The notes under the pieces are model-generated. The model saw nothing but the letters and a program-made list of their open reading frames with translations, searched no databases and was not told where the DNA came from. Shown piece after piece: positions 41,679 to 50,429 of a DNA stretch of 59,045 bases. A program made the translations under genes and the position numbers. The DNA comes from Actinomycetota bacterium (lineage in GTDB: Bacteria; Actinomycetota; Thermoleophilia; Solirubrobacterales; 70-9): positions 1 to 59,045 of the forward strand of contig JAFDWD010001122.1 in NCBI GenBank assembly GCA_018268695.1, in the 5' to 3' direction. How positions within the stretch are numbered: position 1 is the stretch's first letter; each line of letters begins with the position of its first letter.

Positions 41679-42239
41679 TCAGGGCCGCACGAGGCCGTCC
41701 TGCATGAGGGCCCAGAACGCGTCGGCCTCGGCGTCGACATCGGTGTTCTTCGACATCCAGGTGTAGGCCCAGTTGCCGACGGAGAAGAAGAGGAGCACCG
41801 CGTGGTCCAGGTCGAGAGCCTCGGGGAGGCTGCCCGACCGGGTCGCGTCCTCGAAGAGCCCGCGGATCCGCTGCTCGTAGCGTCGACGGCTGCGAAGGAA
41901 ATCTTTGCGTGGCTGTCCGGTCAGGAAGCGCCACTCCTTCAGCCAGATCGTGGCGACGTCAAGCTGGGTGTGGACGACATGAAGATGCGCATGAAGCCCG
42001 AGCCGCAGCCGGTCCAATGGTTCGACATCCTCGGGGACTGAATCGAGTGCCTCGTGGAAGTGGGCCGCGCCCACGCTGGCGAGCTCGATCAGCAGATCCT
42101 CCTTGTTGTCGATGTACGAGTACACCGAGCTCTTCTGGATGCCCAGTGCTTTCGCCAGGCTGCCGATCGAGGTTCCGTGGTAGCCGCGCTCGGCAATCTG
42201 CCGGGCTGCCTCAGCCGAAAGTCGATCACGCGTCGTCAC
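41679..42239 (-). CDS. TetR-family regulator, probable PaaR-like repressor
   Basis: A 186-residue TetR protein. The N-terminal HTH is GTSIGSLAKALGIQKSSVYSYIDNKEDLL, and the C-terminal domain resembles the acyl-CoA-sensing TetR_C group (HTQLDVATIWLKEWRFLTG). TetR regulators of phenylacetate genes in other bacteria respond to phenylacetyl-CoA. Its location next to paaG and the shared palindrome in front of paaN and paaF/paaH make it the best candidate for that control. Start is a GTG at 42239 without clear SD. Confidence 0.85.
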   Translation of the reverse strand: MTTRDRLSAEAARQIAERGYHGTSIGSLAKALGIQKSSVYSYIDNKEDLLIELASVGAAHFHEALDSVPEDVEPLDRLRLGLHAHLHVVHTQLDVATIWLKEWRFLTGQPRKDFLRSRRRYEQRIRGLFEDATRSGSLPEALDLDHAVLLFFSVGNWAYTWMSKNTDVDAEADAFWALMQDGLVRP

Positions 42240-42492
42240 GGGCTGGAGGGTAGTGATGCGTCCGAACGGACGGTTGCCCGAGATCGGTCGGTGAGGTTTC
42301 CGATTTGACCGAGTTCATCCTGGACCAGCCAATCGACGAGATCTGGCCGAGTCGGCCCGTGGAGGTCCCTACCGTGGGTGTGCCAGTGTCCTCCGGTCGA
42401 TCGACATAAGCGCTCTCCTGCATATCCGGTTCGCTCTGTCCGTTCGTCATCGTAGCTTCGCCGGCCTCGCCTGTCGAGGCCGCGGTGAGCCG

Positions 42493-43680
42493 GTGCAGGC
42501 CAATCCACGCCTAGCCTTCGGCGAGGCCGCCGACCGCTGGCTCGCCGAGCAGGTGCCCTCCCTGCGCCGCCAGACCCGCAACGGCTACACCTTGGCGATC
42601 GAGCGCCACCTTCGTCCGCGTTTCGGCGGGCGCCGACTCGACCGGATCTCGGTCGACGACTGGGCGCGCCTCGTGGTCGACCTCCGCGCCAGTGGCCTCG
42701 CCGAGTCGACGATCGAGGGCATCCTCCGGGTCGGCCGCCGGGTGTACAAGTTCGCCGCGCGGAGGATGGGATGGCACGGCCTCCATACCGTCGCCCTGCT
42801 CGAGTCCTCCGAGCGACCGCGGGTGACGGCGGCGCGAAAGCACCGCGTGTTCACGGTCGAGGAGCTCGCTCAGACCCTGGCGGCCGCTCACGAGCCTTAC
42901 CGCACGCTCTTCTCCTTCGCGGCGGCGACGGGCGCCCGGGTCTCGGAGTGTCTCGGCCTTGTCTGGGACGATCTCGACCTCACCAACCTTGAGGAGGCGG
43001 TCGTCTCGATCGAGTTCCAGGTGGACCGGGAAGGGGTGAGGCAGGAGCTGAAGACGGAGGCATCGCAACGAGAGGTCGAGCTGGCGCCCTCACTTGCCGC
43101 ATTGCTGCTCTCGCACCGCGACCGCTGCAGGCTGACCGGACCAGAGGACTTCGTCTTCTGCACCGAGAGCGGGAGAGCCGTCAACCAGCGGAACGTCTCG
43201 CGCGAGCTGCGTCGCGCGCAGCGGAAGGCGATCGACGATGAGGGGCAGCCGACCTTCCCGGTCCTGCACGCGAGAGGTGCCGATGGAAAGCGCCTGCCGG
43301 TGCCCCGTGGGTCGGTCCCTTGCTTCCACTCATTCCGCCACACCTGTGCCTCCTGGGCGATCGCCGACGGCGACGGGGCCGAAGAGGTCTCCTGGCAGCT
43401 CGGCCACAAGGACTCGATCGTGACGCGGAAGGTCTACGTCTCGGAGGTCAGGTCGGTGGAGCGGACCGCGCGACGAAGGAGTCGGATGGAGCAGCGCTAC
43501 GGAGGTCTGTTCGAGGGGGCACTGACCGGTGCCAGATCTCCGTGCGGTTCGCGGAGTGCAGACGCGGGGCGCCGTGGTCCAGCCGTGGCATCGGGTTCCG
43601 GCTCCGGATTCGAAGTCATCAGCTCGCAGGATCTGCGTCCTCGCAGGTGTAAGCTGGCCCCGCAGCCGCTCGTCCGGTAA
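42493..43680 (+). CDS. Tyrosine recombinase (phage/island integrase)
   Basis: A 395-residue integrase with a SAM-like core-binding domain (about 8-100) and a catalytic domain. Catalytic residues are Arg149 (TGARVSE), Lys188, His279 and Arg282 (FHSFRH), His305 (QLGHKD) and Tyr315 (KVYVSE). It lacks the N-terminal arm-binding domain seen in many island integrases, and the C-terminal 70 residues after the catalytic block are Gly/Ser/Arg-rich and not typical. It may be N-terminally shortened. The gene begins the region with lower GC and precedes the methyltransferase by 11 bp. It probably mediated insertion at a tRNA-Thr gene (see repeats at 48903 and 52088). Confidence 0.88.
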   Translation: MQANPRLAFGEAADRWLAEQVPSLRRQTRNGYTLAIERHLRPRFGGRRLDRISVDDWARLVVDLRASGLAESTIEGILRVGRRVYKFAARRMGWHGLHTVALLESSERPRVTAARKHRVFTVEELAQTLAAAHEPYRTLFSFAAATGARVSECLGLVWDDLDLTNLEEAVVSIEFQVDREGVRQELKTEASQREVELAPSLAALLLSHRDRCRLTGPEDFVFCTESGRAVNQRNVSRELRRAQRKAIDDEGQPTFPVLHARGADGKRLPVPRGSVPCFHSFRHTCASWAIADGDGAEEVSWQLGHKDSIVTRKVYVSEVRSVERTARRRSRMEQRYGGLFEGALTGARSPCGSRSADAGRRGPAVASGSGSGFEVISSQDLRPRRCKLAPQPLVR

Positions 43681-43691
43681 TTTTCGCTGCT

Positions 43692-44741
43692 ATGAAAAAG
43701 AGGGGGCCGCGCATCGTTGCCGTTGACCTTTTCTGCGGTGCGGGGGGACTCTCTTTCGGACTTCAGAAGGCTGGAATCGCGGTTGCTGCCGGGGTCGATA
43801 TCGATCCGGCGTGTCGATACCCCTTCGAAGCGAACATCGATTCGCCGTTTCTGGAGAAGGACGTGCGCAAGCTGACGGCCGACCATCTGAAGCCGCTCTG
43901 GAAGCGGAGCGACTACAAAGTTTTGGCGGGCTGCGCGCCCTGTCAACCGTTCTCGCCACACCGACGCGGCGCGGACACCAGCTCCGAGGACCGATGGTCT
44001 CTCCTTGAGGAGTTCGCGCGCCTGGTGCGGGAAGGTGAACCGGAGTTCGTCACGATGGAGAACGTTCCTCGGGTCGTGAGCTCGACCGTCTTTCAGGATT
44101 TCGTGTCGGAGCTCATCGATTTGGGTTTCGAGGTGAACTACCGCAGCTGTCGGGGCATCGACTTCGGGCTCGCTCAGAGTCGCCGACGGCTGGTCCTTCT
44201 GGCTTCTCGGGTCGGCTCGATCGAGGTGCCAACGGGACGAAGGGGTGATGCCCCTCGCACCGTTAGGGACGAGATCGGCACTCTGCCGAAGTTGAAATCT
44301 GGCGGCTCGGACCCGACGGATCCAATGCACCGTTCGCGCAACCTCTCCGAGGTCAATCTCAAACGGATCAGGGCGTCGCGACCCGGAGGTACCTGGGAAG
44401 ACTGGCCGGAAGATCTCCGAGCGCCCTGTCATCGAAAGAAGTCGGGCGCGACCTTCCGCAATGTCTACGCGCGGATGGATTGGGACGAGCCAGCTCCCAC
44501 GATCACCACCCTCGCGTACAACTTCGGCACCGGCCGCTTCGGGCATCCCGAGCAGGACCGTGGTATCAGCCTTCGAGAGGCGGCGATGCTCCAAGGTTTC
44601 CCGCGCAGCTACCGATTCGTCGAGGAGAACTCTCCGGTCCACTTCTCCTCACTCGGGCGTCTGATCGGAAACGCGGTTCCGCCTCCGTTGGCCGAGGCCG
44701 TCGGGGACGCCCTGAAGAGCCACGCCGCGGCCGTCGCGTAG
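43692..44741 (+). CDS. C5-cytosine DNA methyltransferase
   Basis: A 349-residue Dcm-type methyltransferase. Motif I is DLFCGAGGLSFGL, motif IV GCAPCQPFS with nucleophile Cys84, motif VI ENV (123-125), motif VIII QSRRR, and motifs IX-X near the C-terminus (REAAMLQGFP, IGNAVPPPLA). The variable target-recognition region is about 190-260. It methylates cytosine in a specific site and probably protects the host from the nuclease-like proteins of the two following genes. Codon use is less GC-biased than in the catabolic region, a sign of transfer. Confidence 0.95.
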   Translation: MKKRGPRIVAVDLFCGAGGLSFGLQKAGIAVAAGVDIDPACRYPFEANIDSPFLEKDVRKLTADHLKPLWKRSDYKVLAGCAPCQPFSPHRRGADTSSEDRWSLLEEFARLVREGEPEFVTMENVPRVVSSTVFQDFVSELIDLGFEVNYRSCRGIDFGLAQSRRRLVLLASRVGSIEVPTGRRGDAPRTVRDEIGTLPKLKSGGSDPTDPMHRSRNLSEVNLKRIRASRPGGTWEDWPEDLRAPCHRKKSGATFRNVYARMDWDEPAPTITTLAYNFGTGRFGHPEQDRGISLREAAMLQGFPRSYRFVEENSPVHFSSLGRLIGNAVPPPLAEAVGDALKSHAAAVA

Positions 44742-44748
44742 CACGACC

Positions 44749-46806
44749 ATGATGGCTTCGACTGCGGCAGGGGGCGGCGGATCGATCTACACGATGAGCG
44801 TGGATTTGTCGGTCCTAGAGTCTCTCGGCATCAACCTGTACAGCAACGCCGCGGCAGTCCTTTCGGAGCTTGTGGCGAATGCCTACGACGCGGACTCGAC
44901 CTTTGTCTCCATCTCCTGGAAGCAGGACGACAAGACGGTCGTCGTCACCGACGATGGCAGTGGCATGACGGTCAAGCAGATAAACGACCGCTTCCTTACC
45001 GTCGGCTATAAGAAGCGCGATACCGAGGGAGAGGCATCAGACCGTTTTGAACGTCCCTACATGGGTCGGAAGGGGATCGGAAAGCTCTCGGTCTTCTCGA
45101 TCGCTAAGACCGTGACCGTCTACACGACCCGTGACGACGAGAGCCACGGCCTACGGATCAAGGTCGAGGATCTGGAAGCCAAAATTAAGACGAAACAGGA
45201 ATACCACCCCGAACCCGTCGGTGTTCCTCTGGAGCATTCGCAGCAGGGCACGACGCTTGTGCTGGAGCGCCTTAGGAGCAAGCGCGCGGACCTGACGGTC
45301 AATGCTCTGCGCAAACGACTCGCACGGCGATTCGACGTCCTCGACGAAACTGCACCCGAGGACGGCGGCTTCAGCATCGAGGTAAACGACAAGCCGATCA
45401 CGTTCGCCGATCGGCAGGATCTGCGGACGCTGGAGTTCATCTGGGAGTTCGGAAGCGAATCGCTGCCCCAGTCGGCGCTCCCTGACGGGATCACCCGTTT
45501 CGTCCTGTCCGAGGACACGGCGGGCCGCGCGGACTGGCAGGTCAAGGGTTGGATCGGAACTGCCCGCCAACCCACCGACCTGACCAATGACGAGGAGGCA
45601 GGATCGCTGAAGAACGTGATCGTCCTGGCACGTAAGCGCCCGATTCAGGAGGGGATCATCGAGAAGCTCGATTTCAGCCGGATCTTCGGGAACTACGTGA
45701 CCGGCCAGATCGAAGCGGACTTCCTCGACCTCGACGGCGGCTATGAGGACATCGCCACGAGCGATCGACAACGGTTGATTGAGGACGACGATCGAGTTCA
45801 GGCATTGCAGAAGCTCCTGCGAAGCTCATTTGTGAAGGCTGCCGAGCAGTGGAGCGCCGAGCGTCCAAAGAAGGAGGCCGAAGACGTTCTGGAGCGATTC
45901 CCGCGGTTGCGCGACTGGGTAGAGGAGCGTCCGGTAGAGCAGCGCAAGGCAGCGCACAAGATGATCGGGACCATCGCCTCACTGACTCTCGAGAAGGAGA
46001 CTGCGGCGGAGGACAGGGCGAGTCTCCTTAGGGCTGGCGTCCTCGCTTTTGAGCGGGTAGGTCTTCGGAAAAGCTCAGAGGATCTCGACGAACTGAGCGA
46101 TCTGACCGCAGACGCGTTGCTTCCGCTGCTCAGCCAGCAAGATGCCTATGAGGACGCGCTCTTCGGGGACATCGTGCGATCTCGCATTGAGTCGATCGAG
46201 CGCTTCCAGGGGTTGACCGAGGAAAACGCAAAAGAGCGGGTCCTGCAAGACCACCTTTATAAGAATCTCTGGCTACTCGATCCTGCGTGGGAGCGTGCGA
46301 CCGGCAGCGAGCGAATGGAGCAAGCACTTCACAAGGTCGATCCGGATCTGTTTCCGGAAAAACCGGACGGCAGCAAGATCGTTGGGCGCTACGACATACG
46401 CTACGCGACGCTCAGCGGCCGGCACGTCATCGTCGAGCTCAAGCGGTACGAGGTGAAGCTCGAGGCTCCTGTGCTGGCCGAGCAAGGGGTGAAGTACTAC
46501 CAGGCGCTCAAGAGCGTTCTTGAAAAGAAGAACCAGGGCGACCCTGATATCGAGGTCGTCTTCGTGCTCGGCTCACCACCCGGTGCTAATGATCGAGGTT
46601 CGCTCAGCAAGAAGCGATACATCGAGGCGCAGTTCGCGAACTCGAACGGGCGCTACGTCCTCTACGACGAGCTGATCGAGAATGCGCGCAACCAGTACGA
46701 CGAATATCTCAAAGCTAAAGACAACTCGGAATCCCTCAACGACCTCTTGAAGACGCTTGAACCGAAGCTGTTCGAGACGGGCGGAATGGACGACGAGGAG
46801 GCTTGA
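44749..46806 (+). CDS. GHKL (MORC/MutL-like) ATPase fused to PD-(D/E)XK nuclease-like domain
   Basis: A 685-residue protein, 7 bp after the methyltransferase. Residues 20-175 carry all GHKL ATPase motifs: N box LSELVANAYDAD (Glu40, Asn44), DDGSG (68-72), GRKGIG (106-111) and a GTT at 167-169. After a middle S5-like region (200-335) and a charged helical region, residues 495-640 look like a restriction-nuclease fold: Asp549 (GRYDIRY) and VIVELKR with Glu563 and Lys565. Predicted restriction systems with MORC-like ATPases beside C5 methylases are known from comparative genomics. ATP-driven clamp formation on DNA with cleavage of unmodified DNA is the inferred job. Confidence 0.85.
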   Translation: MMASTAAGGGGSIYTMSVDLSVLESLGINLYSNAAAVLSELVANAYDADSTFVSISWKQDDKTVVVTDDGSGMTVKQINDRFLTVGYKKRDTEGEASDRFERPYMGRKGIGKLSVFSIAKTVTVYTTRDDESHGLRIKVEDLEAKIKTKQEYHPEPVGVPLEHSQQGTTLVLERLRSKRADLTVNALRKRLARRFDVLDETAPEDGGFSIEVNDKPITFADRQDLRTLEFIWEFGSESLPQSALPDGITRFVLSEDTAGRADWQVKGWIGTARQPTDLTNDEEAGSLKNVIVLARKRPIQEGIIEKLDFSRIFGNYVTGQIEADFLDLDGGYEDIATSDRQRLIEDDDRVQALQKLLRSSFVKAAEQWSAERPKKEAEDVLERFPRLRDWVEERPVEQRKAAHKMIGTIASLTLEKETAAEDRASLLRAGVLAFERVGLRKSSEDLDELSDLTADALLPLLSQQDAYEDALFGDIVRSRIESIERFQGLTEENAKERVLQDHLYKNLWLLDPAWERATGSERMEQALHKVDPDLFPEKPDGSKIVGRYDIRYATLSGRHVIVELKRYEVKLEAPVLAEQGVKYYQALKSVLEKKNQGDPDIEVVFVLGSPPGANDRGSLSKKRYIEAQFANSNGRYVLYDELIENARNQYDEYLKAKDNSESLNDLLKTLEPKLFETGGMDDEEA

Positions 46807-46868
46807 GCAGCTGTCCCCTGCCCCTGTCGGAGAGCGAGGTATTAAAAGCGAGTCCGCAGGGAACTGCA

Positions 46869-46895
46869 TTGGCTGGTCTGTCTTGAGTAGATAAT
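46869..46895 (+). promoter_or_regulatory. Possible promoter before the AIPR gene
   Basis: TTGGCT at 46869-46874 and GATAAT at 46890-46895 with a short 15-bp spacer, ending 9 nt before the ATG. No SD is visible, so the mRNA could be nearly leaderless. Spacing is suboptimal, hence low confidence. Confidence 0.35.
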
Positions 46896-46904
46896 CTTCA
46901 TCAA

Positions 46905-48620
46905 ATGCCGGAAATCGATGATCTTTTCGACAGGCTCAACACTTCGGCGGCGGAGTTCGAGGTCGGCGGTAGGTCACCCACGGCGGCTTTGCTGATCTGG
47001 TTCCTGCGGCACGTGAAGCGGCTAGATGAAACCGAAGCCCCCGACGCCGTTTGCGACGGACCCGGCGATAAGGGGATAGACGGGATCTGGGTCGACTCCG
47101 TCAGCGAAGAGATAGTCCTTTTGCAGGCGAAGCGACGGAAATCGCTTAATTCGACGCAAGGTGACACCGATCTACAGAAACTTGTTGGTGCGGCAAGCTG
47201 GTTTTCGTCCCCCTCTCAGGTGGAGGCGCTACTCGCTGCCGGCCCGAATCCGGAGCTCAGGGGGTTGGTGGAAAGAAACAATCTCGTGGAACGAGTCACG
47301 GAAGGCTTCGTTGCTCGTTGCATCTTCGTTACGAATTCAGTCTTCGACGACGCGGGAAGCGACTATCTGAATGCTCATTCCGAAGGCCCGCCGCCGCTAG
47401 AAGGATGGGGCCTCCAGAAGCTTGACTCCTACATTCGTTACATCGATCGACCTATATACATAGAGGAGGAGGTCGAGCTCTCGTTCCCTTCCGGGGCGTC
47501 GTTCACCCTTCCCGCTAGTGAGGGTGTCGAGGTTACGTTCGGCGCGCTGCCCGCGAAACAGATCGCTGCGCTGCCCGGAATCGACGATCGAAGCCTCTTC
47601 GCACAGAACGTGAGGCTGGATCTCGGCCGGACGCGGGTCAACAAAGACATCGGCCGGACTCTGAGCGACGCTGACGAGCACGCCCGCTTCCTGACCTTTC
47701 ACAACGGGCTGACGATCCTGGGTCGCCAAGTCGAGGCACAGGGCGACGATGTCTTTAGATTGAAGGGATTCTCGATCGTCAATGGATGCCAGTCGGCAGT
47801 CGCGTTCCGAAAGAACGAGGCCGCGTTGACGGATGATCTCCTAGTGCCTGTCAAGCTCGTCAAAGTCGGTGACGCGGAGGCTCTGGCGGATGACATCACC
47901 TACCGGAGCAATAACCAGAACTCGATCAACCTGAAGGACCTGAGGGCGAACGACTCGACCCAGGTGGTTCTCAAAGGAGAATTCGACGAGTTGTTTGGCG
48001 GCAGCGTGCAATATGTGATCAAGAGAGGAGAGGACGTCTCGGGCGGTGTCGTGATCCAGAATGACCATGCTGCCCAGATCCTTATCGCCCTGTACAACGA
48101 ACAGCCGTATCTCGCCCATCGGAAGTTCGCGCTCTTCGACCAGGAGTACAAGTCGGTCTTCCATCCTCGGATCTCGGCGGCGCATATCTACCTCGGGTGG
48201 CTGATCTGGGATGAGATTCAGCACAGCCTCGGCGATATAGACAGCTCGCTTGTTGCCGGTTACGCGCTTACGAGCTTCGTGCTCGTGTATCTCGTCGGCC
48301 GCATCATGCGCGAGACGGAGATCGGGCGAGCCGTCTTGGACTCCCCCGGGGACTACATCCCCGAGGCGGAAGCGGCGCTGAGAGGCGCAATTGGACGGCT
48401 CGTTGGAGACATCCTTGTTGACTTCAATGGGTTCATTCGCGAGCAGCAGGAAGAAGCTGGCTACTTCGACTACAAGACCCTGTTCAAGAGCCAGACTGCA
48501 ATCCGCGCTATTACCGAGGATGTACTTAGGGGTCACCAACGAGCGGTGAAACGGGACGCCGACGTCGCATTCCACATCGAGGACGAGGCGCCAGCTGCGA
48601 CCCACGGCCAGACGGCCTAG
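46905..48620 (+). CDS. AIPR (abortive infection phage resistance) family protein with nuclease-like N-terminus
   Basis: A 571-residue protein of the AIPR family: the core block FLTFHNGLTILGRQV followed by GFSIVNGCQSAVAF is diagnostic, and YRSNNQNSINLKDLRAND follows. The N-terminal 80 residues hold GDKGIDGIWVD and IVLLQAKRR (Asp59, Gln74, Lys76), the arrangement of Mrr-like PD-(D/E)XK nucleases. AIPR proteins are linked to phage resistance; enzymatic details are poorly known. It lies 98 bp after the ATPase gene, in the same direction, and may act as the second nuclease of a restriction-like system or as a separate abortive-infection effector. Confidence 0.87.
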   Translation: MPEIDDLFDRLNTSAAEFEVGGRSPTAALLIWFLRHVKRLDETEAPDAVCDGPGDKGIDGIWVDSVSEEIVLLQAKRRKSLNSTQGDTDLQKLVGAASWFSSPSQVEALLAAGPNPELRGLVERNNLVERVTEGFVARCIFVTNSVFDDAGSDYLNAHSEGPPPLEGWGLQKLDSYIRYIDRPIYIEEEVELSFPSGASFTLPASEGVEVTFGALPAKQIAALPGIDDRSLFAQNVRLDLGRTRVNKDIGRTLSDADEHARFLTFHNGLTILGRQVEAQGDDVFRLKGFSIVNGCQSAVAFRKNEAALTDDLLVPVKLVKVGDAEALADDITYRSNNQNSINLKDLRANDSTQVVLKGEFDELFGGSVQYVIKRGEDVSGGVVIQNDHAAQILIALYNEQPYLAHRKFALFDQEYKSVFHPRISAAHIYLGWLIWDEIQHSLGDIDSSLVAGYALTSFVLVYLVGRIMRETEIGRAVLDSPGDYIPEAEAALRGAIGRLVGDILVDFNGFIREQQEEAGYFDYKTLFKSQTAIRAITEDVLRGHQRAVKRDADVAFHIEDEAPAATHGQTA

Positions 48621-48902
48621 TCACCGATGAGCTAACGATTAGAGGGTTTTAGTTGGGTTTGACGGAAGTGCACGGTTGTTTCCCGACGGCTCCGTAGGGC
48701 TCTCATCCCCGCCATGAGGATCGCCGCCACTGAGCACCTCCGCAGTCGACTGGATCGCTTTCTGTATCTGCGTATTTATGGAAGCGTTTTGGAAGCGCTA
48801 GCCCGAAAGGGAACACCTCTGTCAGGAAGGGCGGATCGTGATTTCTCGCTTGTTAGAGCCAAACCGCAGGAGGACGAACAAGGCCGAAACTGCCAAGGCC
48901 AG
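48621..48902. other. Stretch without a recognisable gene
   Basis: Between the AIPR stop and the first tRNA-like repeat I see no convincing coding sequence. A plus-strand reading from 48714 would run through the tRNA half and the hairpin, and has no family resemblance. The composition is lower in GC, consistent with island junction DNA. Confidence 0.5.
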
Positions 48903-48945
48903 ATGGTAAGGAAGGGGTCACGAGTTCGAGTCTCGTTCCGGGCTT
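48903..48945 (+). repeat. 43-bp direct repeat, copy 1: 3' half of tRNA-Thr(GGT)
   Basis: This 43-bp segment is identical to 52088-52130. It starts in the anticodon loop (TGGTAA, anticodon GGT), continues through the 3' anticodon strand GGAAG, a T arm ACGAG-TTCGAGT-CTCGT and an acceptor strand TCCGGGC with discriminator T. No matching 5' half (GCCCGGA, D arm, CTTCC) precedes it. It is therefore an attachment-site remnant of an element that integrates into tRNA-Thr, not a functional tRNA gene. Confidence 0.85.
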
Positions 48946-48959
48946 ATAAGTACCTGCAG

Positions 48960-48981
48960 ATCGGCCCCTTTCGGGGCCGAT
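48960..48981 (+). terminator. Strong hairpin after repeat copy 1
   Basis: ATCGGCCCC (48960-48968), a TTTC loop and GGGGCCGAT (48973-48981), a perfect 9-bp stem followed by TTGCGTTTC. It sits 14 bp after the tRNA half and resembles the terminator of a tRNA gene carried along with the att site. Confidence 0.75.
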
Positions 48982-49103
48982 TTGCGTTTCGGGGGTGGGC
49001 GGGGATCGCGGAATAACGCCGCTAGTGGCGGTAATCGGCGGGGATCGGAACGGAATCCGCCCATCGCTGGCCAGGGCTTGCCCCGCCGGTAAAATGCCTA
49101 GCC

Positions 49104-49325
49104 ATGACGGTCAGGGAACGCCTTCAGCGAGTCGTTTCCGAGACGACTGAGGACGAGGCCGCGGAGGCGCGCGCCTTGGTCGCCGGAGCTCGTGCCGGCG
49201 CGACGCCGACCGACATCTATGGAACGGCGTGGGGGAAGGTGCTCGCCGATGTTGACCCCGAGGCCCTAGTGGTCAGTGGCGATCCCACGATCGCGATCCC
49301 GGACGGTATCCCCGACACTCCGTGA
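49104..49325 (+). CDS. Small protein, possible antitoxin-like partner
   Basis: A 73-residue acidic protein, helical at the N-terminus (MTVRERLQRVVSETTEDEAAEARALV) and with an Ile/Pro-rich end. It is not recognised. The stop overlaps the GTG of the acetyltransferase-like reading frame by GTGA. A small acidic protein coupled to a GNAT gene is the layout of GNAT toxin-antitoxin pairs, but no DNA-binding motif (RHH or HTH) is evident, so this is only a suggestion. Confidence 0.5.
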   Translation: MTVRERLQRVVSETTEDEAAEARALVAGARAGATPTDIYGTAWGKVLADVDPEALVVSGDPTIAIPDGIPDTP

Positions 49326-49790
49326 GATCCGACGAGGTCCTGATCAGGGCCTTGACGGCTGCGGATTTGTCCGCACTGGACGCCTTTCGGTGCAGCGATG
49401 GAAAGCCGTTCGAAGACGTTGTCGAGCAGCAGATCCGCGACTCGCTTCCTCTTCGCTACCTGGCCTCGCCTCCGCGCTTCGACGGTCGCATGCTGATCGG
49501 CTCTGGACCGGATGGGCAGATACTCGTCGTCGGCGCCCATCACATCGAGCCGACCCTGGTGCCGGATGTCGGCTACACGGAGCTATTGGCGTTCCGCTGT
49601 CCTACACATTGCGCTGGTGGAGGCGCAGGCGCTCAAGCTCGGCGTCGCGCTCTTCCACGACACGCGAGTCGCCGATGATCGCGTAGACGGGACGGTGAAC
49701 GCTGATCAAGACGCGAATGCGGCATGCGTTATACTAAGATCAAGATCCAATGAAAGAGCCGAAAGAGCCAATGGGAGATCCAGAGATTGA
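49322..49790 (+). pseudogene. Frameshifted GNAT acetyltransferase-like gene
   Basis: From 49322 the frame codes an N-terminal GNAT-like segment (VLIRALTAADLSALDAF, QILVVGAHHIEPTLVPDVG, TELLAF). Near 49595-49605 the resemblance moves into the +1 frame, which continues LHIALVEAQALKLGVALFHDTRV to a stop at 49790, while the original frame becomes Arg/Gly-rich and stops at 49678. A single-base change near 49600 would join the two parts into about 156 residues. The terminal GNAT motif is not clear, so the gene may be further decayed. A sequencing error is the alternative. Confidence 0.5.
49730..49735 (+). promoter_or_regulatory. Possible -10 element
   Basis: TATACT 14 nt upstream of the ATG at 49750, in a locally AT-rich stretch (TTATACTAAGATC). 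No clear -35 hexamer is visible. It could start the three-gene winged-helix cassette. Confidence 0.3.
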
Positions 49791-50316
49791 TGCGATGTCG
49801 ACGGTGGCACGCGCCCTGACAGACCTCGAAGAGGATGCGCGTGGACGCGTCCTACGCTGGGCTGCAGAGCGTTACGGCGCTACGTCTGTCGTGCGACCCC
49901 CAGGTTCGAGCGCCATAGAAGAGGATGCGTTTGAGGCCCAGATGATCGGTGATGACGGTCAGGTCAGCGATCAGGAGATCGCCGCAGAGGCACCGGAGTT
50001 TGAGCATTTTGCGGAGTTGTTTGCAGCCGCGCAGCCGAAGACGAACGAGGACAAGGCCTTGGTTGCCGCTTATTGGGTCCAGGCGGTCAAAGGCCAGGAC
50101 CAATGGCAGTCGCGAGCACTCAACAGCGAGCTGAAGAATCTCGGCCATCCAATTCCGAACATCACCGATGCGTTGAGCACCAACATGCGCAGGAAGCCAC
50201 AGCGAATCATTCAATTGCGAAAGTCTGGCAGCAGTCGACAAGCCAATAAGACCTACAAGGTCACCCACGAGGGACTTATCTATGTCCAGGGGATGGCGAG
50301 TGGGAGCACCAGTTAA
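49750..50316 (+). CDS. Unknown winged-helix-like protein, defence-region cassette gene 1
   Basis: A 188-residue protein of unknown function. The N-terminus (about 14-45) is a helical segment, STVARALTDLEEDARGRVL, seen before dimerising regulators. Residues 85-185 look like a winged helix: PKTNEDKALVAAYWVQAV, ALNSELKNLGH, a wing-like RIIQLRKSG segment and TYKVTHEGL. An ATG at 49771 is an alternative start. It lies between the tRNA-Thr half repeats with two further genes that also contain winged-helix-like parts. I do not recognise a named family. Confidence 0.7.
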   Translation: MKEPKEPMGDPEIDAMSTVARALTDLEEDARGRVLRWAAERYGATSVVRPPGSSAIEEDAFEAQMIGDDGQVSDQEIAAEAPEFEHFAELFAAAQPKTNEDKALVAAYWVQAVKGQDQWQSRALNSELKNLGHPIPNITDALSTNMRRKPQRIIQLRKSGSSRQANKTYKVTHEGLIYVQGMASGSTS

Positions 50317-50429
50317 TGTGCTTGGCGCTGGAGGATTGCGTTCTCTGTCCTGCCGGGCTTCCCTGGTCTTTATGGGAAGTCGCTGGACATCCCGCCGAGA
50401 TTTCGAGCTTGCGAAAGAGGATGCATTAG

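Noticed and set aside
42392..42406. Further motif B copy (CCGGTCGATCGACA)
   Set aside because: Too few matches to the 12-bp palindrome and not placed at a clear promoter.
42226..42508. Small minus-strand reading frames in the gap before the integrase
   Set aside because: No start signals or protein-like sequence; they overlap regulatory DNA upstream of the TetR gene.
48797..48945. tRNA with an intron, using a GCCCGAA upstream as 5' acceptor
   Set aside because: One mismatch in the acceptor stem, no D arm, and a distance of about 150 bp; not convincing.
48714..49016. Possible 100-residue protein
   Set aside because: It runs through the tRNA-Thr half and the terminator hairpin; no RBS and no protein-like composition.
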